A stretch of 64,000 nt of DNA from CBDCRK01 sp965220955. Its GTDB lineage: Bacteria; Desulfobacterota; Binatia; Bin18; CBDCRK01. The DNA is taken from NCBI GenBank assembly GCA_965220955.1, contig CBDCRK010000034.1, forward strand, positions 1 through 64,000, given 5' to 3'. The stretch's first letter is position 1. Every line of letters begins with the position of its first letter. Both the position numbers and the translations under genes were made by a program. Below are positions 8,616-16,431 of the stretch, piece after piece. Under the pieces are notes generated by a model. That model was not told the DNA's origin. It did no database searches and was given only the letters and a program-made list of their open reading frames with translations.

Positions 8616-10616
8616 TCAATTCGCAATGACCTCGTCCGGTATATTCTGCGGAGCACGGGCTAAGGCCAGCTCTCGTCTCTCCGCTGGATTTGGGTACATG
8701 GCAATCACCGTGCCCATGACCAGCACAAAGCCTCCTAGCCATAACCACGAAACCATGGGGTTAATGAATACCTGCAGCGTAGCCAAGCCCGAAGATTGGT
8801 CATAGCTGCCCAGGATCACATAGAGATCCTCTCTCAAGGTCTGGCGGATTGCTGGCTCCGTGGTTGGCTGCTCCTGCTTTTTGTAAAAGCGCTTTTCAGG
8901 ACGCAGGGTATCAATCTGCTTACCTCTGGCAAACACCTCAATAGCCGCCGCCTGGGAAGCAATGTGATCATCCTCGCTGATTTTAATCTGGTCATACTTA
9001 AGGGTATAGCGACCCACCTCAAAGGAGTCCCCCTGCTCCAGCGTGATCTGTTTTTCCACCCTAAAGAGCGAGGACGCCGCTACCCCAATAAAAATCAGCA
9101 CCACACCAATATGGATCACATAGCCACCGTAGCGCCTGGGATTTTTGTTTACCAAGTGGGCAAGCGCCCGGGCCGGCCCTTCGTGCAGCATTGTCTGCCG
9201 GGCACGGGTACCCCGATAGAACTCAGAGAAAATTGCTGTCAGAACAAATAGGGCCAGGGAAAAAGTTATCACCGCATAGTAATGGCGGAAGCCCAAGAGG
9301 AAGAAGAACACCCCTCCAAGAAAACCAATGGCCAGGGGAAGGGCAAAATTCTTTTGCAAATTCTTTACACTCGCCCGACGCCAGGCAATCACCGGCCCCA
9401 CACCGGAGAGAAAGAGGAGCAGGACGCCAAGAGGGGCATTCACTTGGTTGAAAAACGGAGGCCCCACAGTAATTTTCACTCCCCGCACCCACTCCGAAAG
9501 AATAGGGAAAATCGTCCCCCAGAATGTTGCAAAGGCAATGCCAACAAAGACAAGGTTGTTTAAGAGAAAGCTGGCCTCGCGGGATAAGAGGGAATCTAGT
9601 TCATTGTCACTCTTAAGTTCGGGAAGGCGGTACAGGAGAAGCATTAGAGATATGGCAATAACTCCCAACAAAAACGCCATGAAGAATGGGCCTAGCCCGG
9701 ATTGGGTAAAGGAGTGGACCGAGGAAATCACCCCGCTACGGGTGATAAAGGTGCCAAAGATGGTCAGGAAGAAGGTAAGGAGGACCAGGACCATATTCCA
9801 CACCTTGAGCATGTTCTTCTTCTCCTGGATCATCACCGAGTGCAGGTAGGCAGTGCAGGTAAGCCAAGGCATAATGGCCGCGTTCTCCACTGGGTCCCAG
9901 GCCCAGTACCCTCCCCAGCCTAAGACCTCGTATGCCCACCTGGCACCGAAGAGGTTCCCCAGGCTCAAGAAAAACCAAGAAGTCAAAGCCCATCTCCTGG
10001 TGGTACGGATCCAGACGTCACCCAGTCTGCCAGTAACCAGCGCAGCAATGGCAAAGGCAAAGGGCACCGAGATACTCACATACCCCAGGTAGAGTGACGG
10101 CGGATGGATCTGCATCCAGTAGTTCTGCAGAAGAGGGTTAAGGTCAGAACCCTCCCTCGGAGTGAAGGTCAGACGCTCAAACGGCGGGGTGATAAAATTA
10201 AGGAGAGAGAGAAAAAACAGGGCCACAACCATGAGCGTAACCGTCACATAGGGCATAAGCTCCCGGTTCTTGTTCTGGTTCTGCAGGTGAACAAGGGCAG
10301 AAAAGAAGGTAAGAATCAGCGTCCAGAAAAGGAGCGAGCCCTTCTGTCCGCCCCAGAAGGCGGTGACAATATAGCGCAACGGCAGGGTAGAGCTTGTGTA
10401 CCCGGCCACATACTCAACGTTAAAGTCGCGGGAAATCAACGCATGGAGAAGGGCAATAGAAGCGACCACCACACAGCCAAATACTGCATAGGCAGCATGC
10501 TCAGCGCTTTTTACCCACTCGGGTTTTTCCCTCTGGCCGCCATAAAGGCCCGCCCCAATGGCATAAACGGCCAGCATCAGGGCAAGATATAGAGCAAGAG
10601 AACCAACTTCGGTCAT
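8616..10616 (-). CDS. ccmF: CcmF, cytochrome c haem lyase
   Basis: This 666-residue polytopic membrane protein carries the haem-handling WWD domain as GGYWAWDPVENA (about residues 235-246), with conserved His residues in the flanking segments and a FITRSGVISSVHSF segment after it. Near the C-terminus comes a periplasmic domain (about residues 510-620), then a final membrane helix. CcmF attaches haem to reduced apocytochrome c in the periplasm. Length is normal (about 640-680). It heads ccmF-ccmH-ccmI-like on the minus strand; the Uma2 gene and ccmE lie upstream. Confidence 0.95.
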   Translation of the reverse strand: MTEVGSLALYLALMLAVYAIGAGLYGGQREKPEWVKSAEHAAYAVFGCVVVASIALLHALISRDFNVEYVAGYTSSTLPLRYIVTAFWGGQKGSLLFWTLILTFFSALVHLQNQNKNRELMPYVTVTLMVVALFFLSLLNFITPPFERLTFTPREGSDLNPLLQNYWMQIHPPSLYLGYVSISVPFAFAIAALVTGRLGDVWIRTTRRWALTSWFFLSLGNLFGARWAYEVLGWGGYWAWDPVENAAIMPWLTCTAYLHSVMIQEKKNMLKVWNMVLVLLTFFLTIFGTFITRSGVISSVHSFTQSGLGPFFMAFLLGVIAISLMLLLYRLPELKSDNELDSLLSREASFLLNNLVFVGIAFATFWGTIFPILSEWVRGVKITVGPPFFNQVNAPLGVLLLFLSGVGPVIAWRRASVKNLQKNFALPLAIGFLGGVFFFLLGFRHYYAVITFSLALFVLTAIFSEFYRGTRARQTMLHEGPARALAHLVNKNPRRYGGYVIHIGVVLIFIGVAASSLFRVEKQITLEQGDSFEVGRYTLKYDQIKISEDDHIASQAAAIEVFARGKQIDTLRPEKRFYKKQEQPTTEPAIRQTLREDLYVILGSYDQSSGLATLQVFINPMVSWLWLGGFVLVMGTVIAMYPNPAERRELALARAPQNIPDEVIAN

Positions 10617-10676
10617 TTGCTTCCCTTCACTTCTTCTCCAGCGCCTCTGTTAACTTTCTGACCCTTCCCTTTTCTT

Positions 10677-11261
10677 TCAGGGCAGGCTATCGGCCACCGT
10701 GACCACGCCTCCTCCTGGCAGAGAAAGTATATCGCTGGCAAGAGCGTAGCGCTGCTGCCGGTAACTCTGCGCGGCAGGGTCGGGATCAGTGCACACTTCT
10801 ACCTGTCTGGCTATGAGGTTCACGATCCAATATTCCGGAATTCCGCTTGCAGCGTAAGCCCCAGCCTTACGGGTGCGATCATAGGTCAGGCTAGCGTCAG
10901 CCACTTCTATGACCAGCAGCACTTGGTCTGCCCTGGGATGGGCTCGACTGTAGTCATACGGATCGGGAGTACAAACGGCTACGTCTGGTTCCGGCTCGCT
11001 GCGGTCATTCAGTACGATGGGCAGTTGTCCTCGGACGCAAGTGATGGTGCCGATGAGTCTTTCTAGCAGGTGTATCAAGCGATAAACGGTCGAAGCATGA
11101 AAAGTGTTTTGCGGGCTCATCGTAATAATTTCGCCATCCAACAGCTCTACCCGTTCGTCGCAAAAGAGCCCGGCCTCAGCCATGCGATAGTATTCGTCCC
11201 GCGTGAAACGATGGGTAGCAGGAACGGCAGAAGAGCGCGACACCATAAAGCGAACTCTCAC
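10677..11261 (-). CDS. Uma2-family (DUF820) putative restriction-like endonuclease
   Basis: Up to 194 residues; GTG 11261 and ATG 11246 are both possible starts. The Uma2/DUF820 fold is recognised from FTRDEYYRMAEAGLF, DERVELLDGEIITMSP, EPEPDVAV and a PD-(D/E)xK-like core VLLVIEVADAS, followed by DRTRKAGAYAASGIPEYWIV. The family is very abundant in cyanobacteria and Chloroflexi-like genomes; a nuclease role is inferred from fold and the biological role is unknown. It sits between ccmE and ccmF and has no obvious link with haem chemistry, so it may have inserted into the operon. A second, divergent copy lies at 41886-42443. Confidence 0.85.
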   Translation of the reverse strand: MRVRFMVSRSSAVPATHRFTRDEYYRMAEAGLFCDERVELLDGEIITMSPQNTFHASTVYRLIHLLERLIGTITCVRGQLPIVLNDRSEPEPDVAVCTPDPYDYSRAHPRADQVLLVIEVADASLTYDRTRKAGAYAASGIPEYWIVNLIARQVEVCTDPDPAAQSYRQQRYALASDILSLPGGGVVTVADSLP

Positions 11262-11317
11262 TCAGAAGGATTACCCTGATTAAGGCTGGACTGCTCCTGT
11301 GAACGATCCTTCAGGAT

Positions 11318-11749
11318 CTAGGAACGATCCTCCCGATCGGTCTTCATTTCTTTGACCTCGGGCTCGTACTTCGAGGGACAGCTGGTCATAATGGTGTCGG
11401 CAGCAAAGATGCCTTCTGAGGAATACTGCCCTTCCACAATCACATCCCTGCCCTCGGCAAACATATCCGGCAGGAGGCCGCGGTAGTGCACGGGCAGACT
11501 CACCTCACCGTCCTCAAAATGCCCTAAGGAGAAACGGAGATTCAGATCTTTAGGATTCCAGGCCAGGGTACCTGCCTGTACTCGCCCAGCCACCCGTACC
11601 CCTTCGTTAGCCAAGGCCTCCCGTTGTGGCAAGAATTCTTCGATGGTAAGATAATATACTGATGTTTCTTTAACGCCAGTATATATTAAGTATGCCACAG
11701 CACCAACAATCAACAGAGCACCAACAAGAAACTGATTTCTCTTTTCCAT
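11318..11749 (-). CDS. ccmE: CcmE haem chaperone, CxxxY variant
   Basis: This 143-residue protein has one N-terminal membrane anchor (about residues 7-25) and a periplasmic OB-fold domain. The haem-attachment motif near the C-terminus is CPSKY (C124 to Y128) in place of the usual HxxxY, so the histidine that covalently binds haem is replaced by cysteine. Such CxxxY CcmE proteins are known from Desulfovibrio and archaea. Here it coexists with a CcmH, unlike archaeal versions said to lack it. It is the first ccm gene of this block and is divergent from ffh. Confidence 0.93.
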   Translation of the reverse strand: MEKRNQFLVGALLIVGAVAYLIYTGVKETSVYYLTIEEFLPQREALANEGVRVAGRVQAGTLAWNPKDLNLRFSLGHFEDGEVSLPVHYRGLLPDMFAEGRDVIVEGQYSSEGIFAADTIMTSCPSKYEPEVKEMKTDREDRS

Positions 11750-11761
11750 AAGCTGATTTGC

Positions 11762-11767
11762 TACAAT
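11762..11767 (+). promoter_or_regulatory. Candidate -10 box for the ffh operon
   Basis: TACAAT preceded by TGC lies in the ccmE-ffh divergent gap, about 100 bases before the ffh start. No good -35 is present at 16-18 bases upstream; the TG-type extension may compensate. Weak evidence. Confidence 0.3.
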
Positions 11768-11865
11768 AGCTTATCTCCCCCTGTTTGTGCAAGGAAGGGA
11801 AGAGACGTGGATTTATTGACTTTCCTTTGCCCTTTCTATATGTGAGGGATGCCCGAGAGAAACTA

Positions 11866-13224
11866 ATGTTTGAATCGTTAAACGACAAGCTTGAGACAGT
11901 CTTTCGCCGGCTACGTGGCTACGGCAGGCTAAGCGAAAAGAACATGGAAGACGCACTCCGTGAGGTGCGCCTAGCACTGCTTGAGGCAGACGTCAACTTT
12001 CGTGTGGTCAAGGAGTTTATTGACCGAGTTAAAGACAAAGCCATGGGACAGGAGGTATTGGCCAGCCTCACTCCGGAACAGCAGCTTATTAAGATCATCC
12101 ACTCTGAGCTAATCCAGCTGTTAGGGGAAAAAGAGGTTGAACTCAGCCTTGCCGCTTCCCCACCCATAGTAATCATGCTTGTGGGGCTAAACGGCTCCGG
12201 TAAGACCACTACTACCGCCAAGCTTGCTCGCTATTTAAAGGTCGAGAAGCGGCGCTCTCCTTACCTAGTGCCCGCGGACACCTTTCGGCCAGCAGCGATT
12301 TCTCAGCTTCAAACCGTAGGACAAGAGGTGGACTGCCCGGTCTATCCGGTGCCGACGGACGGCTCTGCCAACGACCCAGTGGTGATCGCCCAGGAGGCAG
12401 TGGCAGAGGCAAAGCGACAGATACGGGATGTGGTGATTATCGATACTGCCGGCCGTTTCCAGATTGAGGACGATCTCATGGAGGAGCTGATGCGGGTGAA
12501 GGCAGCCACCCATCCCCACCAGATTCTCCTTGTGGCTGATGCTATGACCGGTCAGGAAGCAGTGAACGTTGCCTCGGGGTTTCATAGCCGTCTTGGCCTC
12601 GATGGCATCATCCTGACTAAGGCTGAAGGGGATGCCCGAGGTGGAGCAGCGCTGTCGATTCGCACGGTTACTGGAAAGCCCATTATCTTTGTTGGGGTAG
12701 GCGAAAAGCTAGACGCTCTTGAGCCCTTTCACCCGGAGCGGATTGCCTCGCGCATTCTTGGCATGGGGGACGTCCTCTCTTTGGTCGAGAAGGCGGAGAA
12801 GGTTTATGACCAGAAGCAGGCGCAGGTCCTAGAGAAAAAGCTACGTAAAAACCAGTTCACTCTTGAGGATTTTCAGGAACAGATGCGTATGCTTAAGAAA
12901 ATGGGGTCTATTACGGATCTGGTCTCACTTCTCCCCGGTGGAAAAAAGCTTATGCAGGACGCCGACATGGACGCTGCCGAGAAAGAGTTTAAGCGTGTTG
13001 AGGCCATTATTAGCTCCATGACCCGGGAAGAGCGGTACAAACCTGAGATTTTAAATGGTAGCCGACGTCGGCGTATTGCCCTAGGCAGCGGCACTTCGGT
13101 ACCTGAAGTGAACCGTTTCTTGAAGCAGTACCAAGAAGCAAAGAAAATGATGAAAAAAATCTCGCAAATGGGAGGGGGCAAGCGGATGGGACGCAGTTTT
13201 GCCCCCTTTGGGGGAAATAGGTGA
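11866..13224 (+). CDS. ffh: Signal recognition particle GTPase Ffh (SRP54)
   Basis: Starting at ATG 11866 the protein has 452 residues, the usual length for Ffh; the in-frame region upstream back to 11785 is not conserved. It has the N domain, a G domain with GLNGSGKTTT (P-loop), DTAGR, TKAEGDARGG and GVGEKLDALEPF, and a methionine-rich M domain ending in MMKKISQMGGGKRMG, which binds 4.5S RNA and signal peptides. It directs co-translational insertion of membrane proteins. It leads a compact forward operon, with rpsP 6 bases downstream. Confidence 0.97.
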   Translation: MFESLNDKLETVFRRLRGYGRLSEKNMEDALREVRLALLEADVNFRVVKEFIDRVKDKAMGQEVLASLTPEQQLIKIIHSELIQLLGEKEVELSLAASPPIVIMLVGLNGSGKTTTTAKLARYLKVEKRRSPYLVPADTFRPAAISQLQTVGQEVDCPVYPVPTDGSANDPVVIAQEAVAEAKRQIRDVVIIDTAGRFQIEDDLMEELMRVKAATHPHQILLVADAMTGQEAVNVASGFHSRLGLDGIILTKAEGDARGGAALSIRTVTGKPIIFVGVGEKLDALEPFHPERIASRILGMGDVLSLVEKAEKVYDQKQAQVLEKKLRKNQFTLEDFQEQMRMLKKMGSITDLVSLLPGGKKLMQDADMDAAEKEFKRVEAIISSMTREERYKPEILNGSRRRRIALGSGTSVPEVNRFLKQYQEAKKMMKKISQMGGGKRMGRSFAPFGGNR

Positions 13225-13230
13225 ACACGG

Positions 13231-13503
13231 ATGGTAAAGATTCGACTGGCCCGACACGGGGGAAAGAAAAAACCTTTTTACCGTATAATCGTGGCCGACT
13301 CCCGATCGCCTCGGGATGGCCGGTTTATCGACAAGGTGGGATTTTATGATCCAACGAAAAACCCTACCGTGGTAGAGATCAAAAAAGAGAAGGTTGAGAA
13401 ATGGCTCCAGAGAGGAGCCCAGCCGACTGAAACTGTCGCCCAGCTCATCAAGAGGGCTGGGCTAGGATCCAAACCTGAACTGGCGGAGGGGAAAGTCTTA
13501 TGA
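13231..13503 (+). CDS. rpsP: 30S ribosomal protein bS16
   Basis: This 90-residue protein begins MVKIRLARHGGKKKPFYRI, the hallmark start of bS16, and continues with VADSRSPRDGRFIDKVGFYDP. It binds 16S rRNA in the body of the small subunit and is needed for assembly. Its TGA overlaps the ATG of khpA in an ATGA arrangement, so translation of the two is coupled. Position after ffh and before khpA, rimM and trmD is the classic order. Confidence 0.97.
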   Translation: MVKIRLARHGGKKKPFYRIIVADSRSPRDGRFIDKVGFYDPTKNPTVVEIKKEKVEKWLQRGAQPTETVAQLIKRAGLGSKPELAEGKVL

Positions 13504-13748
13504 AAGATCTCGTCTCATACCTGGCCAAGTACCTGGTAAGCAACCCCGAGGCAGTGGAGGTCAGAGAGACGCAGGGAGAAACCGCGTCGATCCTGGAACT
13601 GCGGGTCGCCAAGGAAGATCTTGGCCGGATTATTGGCAAGCAGGGACGCACAGCGAAATCGATCAGAACAATCCTGAACGCTGCTGCCTCTCGCTCCAAC
13701 CGTAAAGTTGTGCTGGAAATCATTGAGGAGAATAAAGAAGGTGGTTGA
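13500..13748 (+). CDS. khpA: KhpA, KH-domain RNA-binding protein
   Basis: This 82-residue protein has a single KH domain with the GxxG loop as IIGKQGRTAKSIRTIL. KhpA (formerly YlqC) dimerises and binds many RNAs; in Gram-positives it works with KhpB (EloR). Size and location between rpsP and rimM are standard. It overlaps rpsP by 4 bases. Confidence 0.93.
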   Translation: MKDLVSYLAKYLVSNPEAVEVRETQGETASILELRVAKEDLGRIIGKQGRTAKSIRTILNAAASRSNRKVVLEIIEENKEGG

Positions 13749-13784
13749 TGAACCGCCATACTTCTTTAGCATTTGCCATGCATA

Positions 13785-14369
13785 ATGAACCGTGCACCAA
13801 AACCTGAACTGAGCCAATCCTACTCCTGGGTCCACGGTGAACCGTCTACGGTTCACGGGAAAGAGCGCCTTATCTCTTTAGGCCGCCTAGTCAACACTTA
13901 TGGAGTGGGAGGACATGTTCGTTTGCTTCCCCATCATTTTCCCTGTCCTTCCCTACAAAACGCTGTCACCGTCTTTCTCCAGCCCAAAGGTATGGCGCCG
14001 GTTGCCTACCAGATCAAAAAAGCGCAGCCACATAAGCCCTTTATCTTGCTGAAATTAAAAGGAATTGACTCCATAGAGGAGGCCCGAACGCTTGTTGGCC
14101 TCACCCTGGCAGTAAAGGAGCAGGACCTTCCCCCATTAGCGGAGGGAGAGTTTTATCACTACCAGATTATTGGCATGGAGGTTATAACCACAAGTGGCAC
14201 TGTGCTCGGCACCATTAAAGAGATCTTTTTCACCGGTAGCCATGACGTATGGGTAGTTCGCCAGGGGCAAAGAGAGCACCTGATCCCTGTCATTGACGAA
14301 GTTATCCGCAGCCTGGAGATTTCTAGTAAAAAGGCTATCATTGAACCTCAGGAAGGCCTGCTCGGCTAA
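13785..14369 (+). CDS. rimM: Ribosome maturation factor RimM
   Basis: From ATG 13785 the protein has 194 residues; a TTG at 13773 could extend it by four. The family core begins at about residue 29 with LISLGRLVNTYGVGGHVRL, and the PRC-barrel half carries GEFYHYQIIGMEV and LIPVIDEVIRSLEI. The roughly 28 residues before the core are not conserved and no good ribosome-binding site is seen, so the true start is uncertain. RimM assists 30S head assembly by binding uS19. trmD follows 13 bases later. Confidence 0.92.
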   Translation: MNRAPKPELSQSYSWVHGEPSTVHGKERLISLGRLVNTYGVGGHVRLLPHHFPCPSLQNAVTVFLQPKGMAPVAYQIKKAQPHKPFILLKLKGIDSIEEARTLVGLTLAVKEQDLPPLAEGEFYHYQIIGMEVITTSGTVLGTIKEIFFTGSHDVWVVRQGQREHLIPVIDEVIRSLEISSKKAIIEPQEGLLG

Positions 14370-14382
14370 TGGTCTGCGAGCC

Positions 14383-15108
14383 ATGCATTTTCATATCCTT
14401 ACTATCTTTCCGGAAATACTTGTCTCTCCTCTATCCGCTAGCTTGCTAAAGAAAGCACAAGAGAGAGGGACCCTTCGGGTCTCGGTACATAATCTGCGGG
14501 ATTATGCTACCGGCAAACACCGTAGCACTGATGACTCCCCCTATGGTGGTGGTCCAGGCATGGTGATGAAACCCGAGCCTATTGTTGCCGCTTTGGAAGC
14601 CATCAGCCTTTCTCTCTCTCATCCTTGGCGAGTGCTCCTCTCACCCCAGGGCATTCCACTCACGCAGGCGAAAGTAGGCGAACTAGCCAAAAAAGAAGAC
14701 TTGATTCTTATTTGCGGTCGCTATGAGGGTGTAGACGAGAGGGTGCAAACGTTCATCGATGAAGAAATTTCCATAGGTGACTATATCCTAAGCGGAGGTG
14801 AAGTCGCTGCCCTTGTGGTAATAGATGTGGTGGCTCGCTTGGTTCCAGGGTTTGTGGGCAAAAGAGAATCGGTCCAAGAAGAATCCTTTACCAGCGGCCT
14901 GCTCGAATACCCACAGTATACCCGACCGGAGGAGTTTCGCGGCTTGCGTGTTCCCGAGGTCCTCCTTTCCGGCCACCATCAGGAGGTGGCTCGTTGGCGG
15001 CAAAGGCAAGCCCTACTACGTACCAAAGTGCGTCGTCCTGATCTGCTTGCTCGCCTCCAGCTGACCAAGGAAGACCAAGCGCTTCTTCAGGAAGATAGAG
15101 AGTCCTGA
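14383..15108 (+). CDS. trmD: tRNA (guanine37-N1)-methyltransferase TrmD
   Basis: ATG 14383 gives 241 residues beginning MHFHILTIFPEIL, the normal TrmD start. The SPOUT trefoil-knot motifs are present: DDSPYGGGPGMVMKPEP, ICGRYEGVDERV and ISIGDYILSGGE. TrmD methylates G37 next to the anticodon of tRNAs reading CNN codons and prevents +1 frameshifting; it acts as a homodimer with S-adenosylmethionine. The stop codon lies inside a perfect inverted repeat (15097-15123). Confidence 0.97.
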   Translation: MHFHILTIFPEILVSPLSASLLKKAQERGTLRVSVHNLRDYATGKHRSTDDSPYGGGPGMVMKPEPIVAALEAISLSLSHPWRVLLSPQGIPLTQAKVGELAKKEDLILICGRYEGVDERVQTFIDEEISIGDYILSGGEVAALVVIDVVARLVPGFVGKRESVQEESFTSGLLEYPQYTRPEEFRGLRVPEVLLSGHHQEVARWRQRQALLRTKVRRPDLLARLQLTKEDQALLQEDRES

Positions 15109-15123
15109 TGTAGAGGACTCTCT
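15097..15123. repeat. Perfect 10-bp hairpin over the trmD stop codon
   Basis: AGAGAGTCCT (15097-15106) and AGGACTCTCT (15114-15123) form a 10-bp stem with a 7-base loop. No T-run follows, so it is not a standard intrinsic terminator; it could slow mRNA decay or ribosome exit at trmD. Confidence 0.6.
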
Positions 15124-15256
15124 AGAATTAGACTACTCTACAAAAAATGCTTTGTGGACAGTCTTTTCTTTGTTAGTTGTCTCTTTGTTAATTGTCCGGG
15201 AGGGTCAATTATTTTTGCGTCTCTTGAATTCAACTCGATATGAAGGAGCAAGTCGA

Positions 15257-15817
15257 ATGGGCAACCTATATCTGGTTCTGCTTCACTATCCGGTGTACGA
15301 CAAGGACCACCGGGTTGTCACTACCTCAATTACTAATATGGACATTCACGATATTGCTCGCTCCGCCCGCACTTATGGGGTCAAGCGCTTCTTTGTTGCC
15401 ACACCGGTCAGGGTTTTGCGCGCTCTGGCAGAAAAGATCATTGATCACTGGCAATACGGTTACGGCAGCACCTATAACGAGACTCGCAAAGAAGCCCTGG
15501 CTCTAGTTACTCTCACTACCGATCTTGAGCATACTATTGAAGAGCTAGAAAAAGAGGAGGGAAAACAGCCGGTAATGGTAGTGACTTCTGCCCGACCAGG
15601 TGAGCAGCGGACCACATTTACACAGATACGGAGGATGGTGGAAAAAGAGCCTCGCCCTTTCCTTTTCCTCCTGGGTACCGGTTGGGGGTTGACCGAGGAG
15701 GTCCTCTCCCAGGCAGATATGATTCTGGAGCCAATTCGTGGGGTGGATGAGTATAACCACCTCTCGGTCCGCTCTGCTGCCGCTATCCTGCTTGACCGCC
15801 TGCGAGGAGAAAGATAG
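15257..15817 (+). CDS. SPOUT-family RNA methyltransferase (DUF2168 type)
   Basis: Starting at ATG 15257 behind the ribosome-binding site AAGGAG, the protein has 186 residues. It begins MGNLYLVLLHYPVYDK and contains ATPVRVLRALAEKI, HWQYGYGSTYN and the knot-like FLLGTGWGLTEEVL. This matches the small RNA methyltransferase regularly found between trmD and rplS in deltaproteobacteria and relatives. The target nucleotide is not known. The in-frame extension back to 15152 lacks conservation and a ribosome-binding site. Confidence 0.85.
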   Translation: MGNLYLVLLHYPVYDKDHRVVTTSITNMDIHDIARSARTYGVKRFFVATPVRVLRALAEKIIDHWQYGYGSTYNETRKEALALVTLTTDLEHTIEELEKEEGKQPVMVVTSARPGEQRTTFTQIRRMVEKEPRPFLFLLGTGWGLTEEVLSQADMILEPIRGVDEYNHLSVRSAAAILLDRLRGER

Positions 15818-15829
15818 GTGTAGACATTC

Positions 15830-15941
15830 AGCGTTCAGCGTTCAGCCTCAGACTTAGTGATAAGTTATGAGTGAAGAGTGATGAGTTGAAGAGCCCAAAA
15901 TTCCTAATTCTTCACTTCCCCAGTGCTGACAGCTGAACGCT
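15830..15941. repeat. Inverted-repeat-bounded intergenic element, copy 1
   Basis: Left end AGCGTTCAGC at 15830-15839, repeated at 15837-15846; right end GCTGAACGCT at 15932-15941, a perfect complement. The interior is AT-rich and has no ORF. Related ends occur at 51698-51722 and 62474-62598. It lies just upstream of the rplS ribosome-binding site. Confidence 0.65.
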
Positions 15942-15961
15942 TATAAGGAAGGAGTACGGTC

Positions 15962-16366
15962 ATGAGCAGCATTATTGATGTCATCGAAGCCAGTCAAATG
16001 AAAAAGGACCTGCCCGACTTCAGGGCAGGAGATACAGTCCGCGTTCATGTTAGAATAATCGAAGGGGACAAAGAGCGCACGCAAATGTTTGAAGGAGTAG
16101 TCATTAGAAGAGCCAATGGCAGAAATCGCGCTACCTTCACTGTCCGCAAGGTCTCATATGAGATTGGCGTAGAACGCACCTTTCCCATTCACTCTCCACG
16201 AATTGGTAAGATCGAGGTTGTAAGCCGAGGTAGAGTCCGCCGGGCTAAGCTCTATTACCTTCGTAAACTCTCCGGCAAATCTGCCCGCATTAAAGCAAAG
16301 CGGACCGTAACAGTAAAAAAAGAACGAGCCGCTACTGCCGGTGGATCCTCCTCAACCCAAAGCTGA
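15962..16366 (+). CDS. rplS: 50S ribosomal protein bL19
   Basis: This 134-residue protein has the bL19 core: FRAGDTVRVHVRIIEGDKER, QMFEGVVIRR, VSYEIGVERTFPIHSPRI and RAKLYYLRKLSGKSARI. It sits at the 30S-50S interface. The last 20 or so residues are a Lys/Ala/Ser-rich extension beyond the usual 115-120-residue length. A strong AAGGAAGGAG precedes ATG 15962. It ends the forward operon; the next gene is convergent. Confidence 0.97.
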   Translation: MSSIIDVIEASQMKKDLPDFRAGDTVRVHVRIIEGDKERTQMFEGVVIRRANGRNRATFTVRKVSYEIGVERTFPIHSPRIGKIEVVSRGRVRRAKLYYLRKLSGKSARIKAKRTVTVKKERAATAGGSSSTQS

Positions 16367-16431
16367 GTCCGTACCGGCCCAAAAGGTCCAAAGCAGCTCC
16401 CCGCCCCTGGCAGGAGAGGATAAACGAACCG

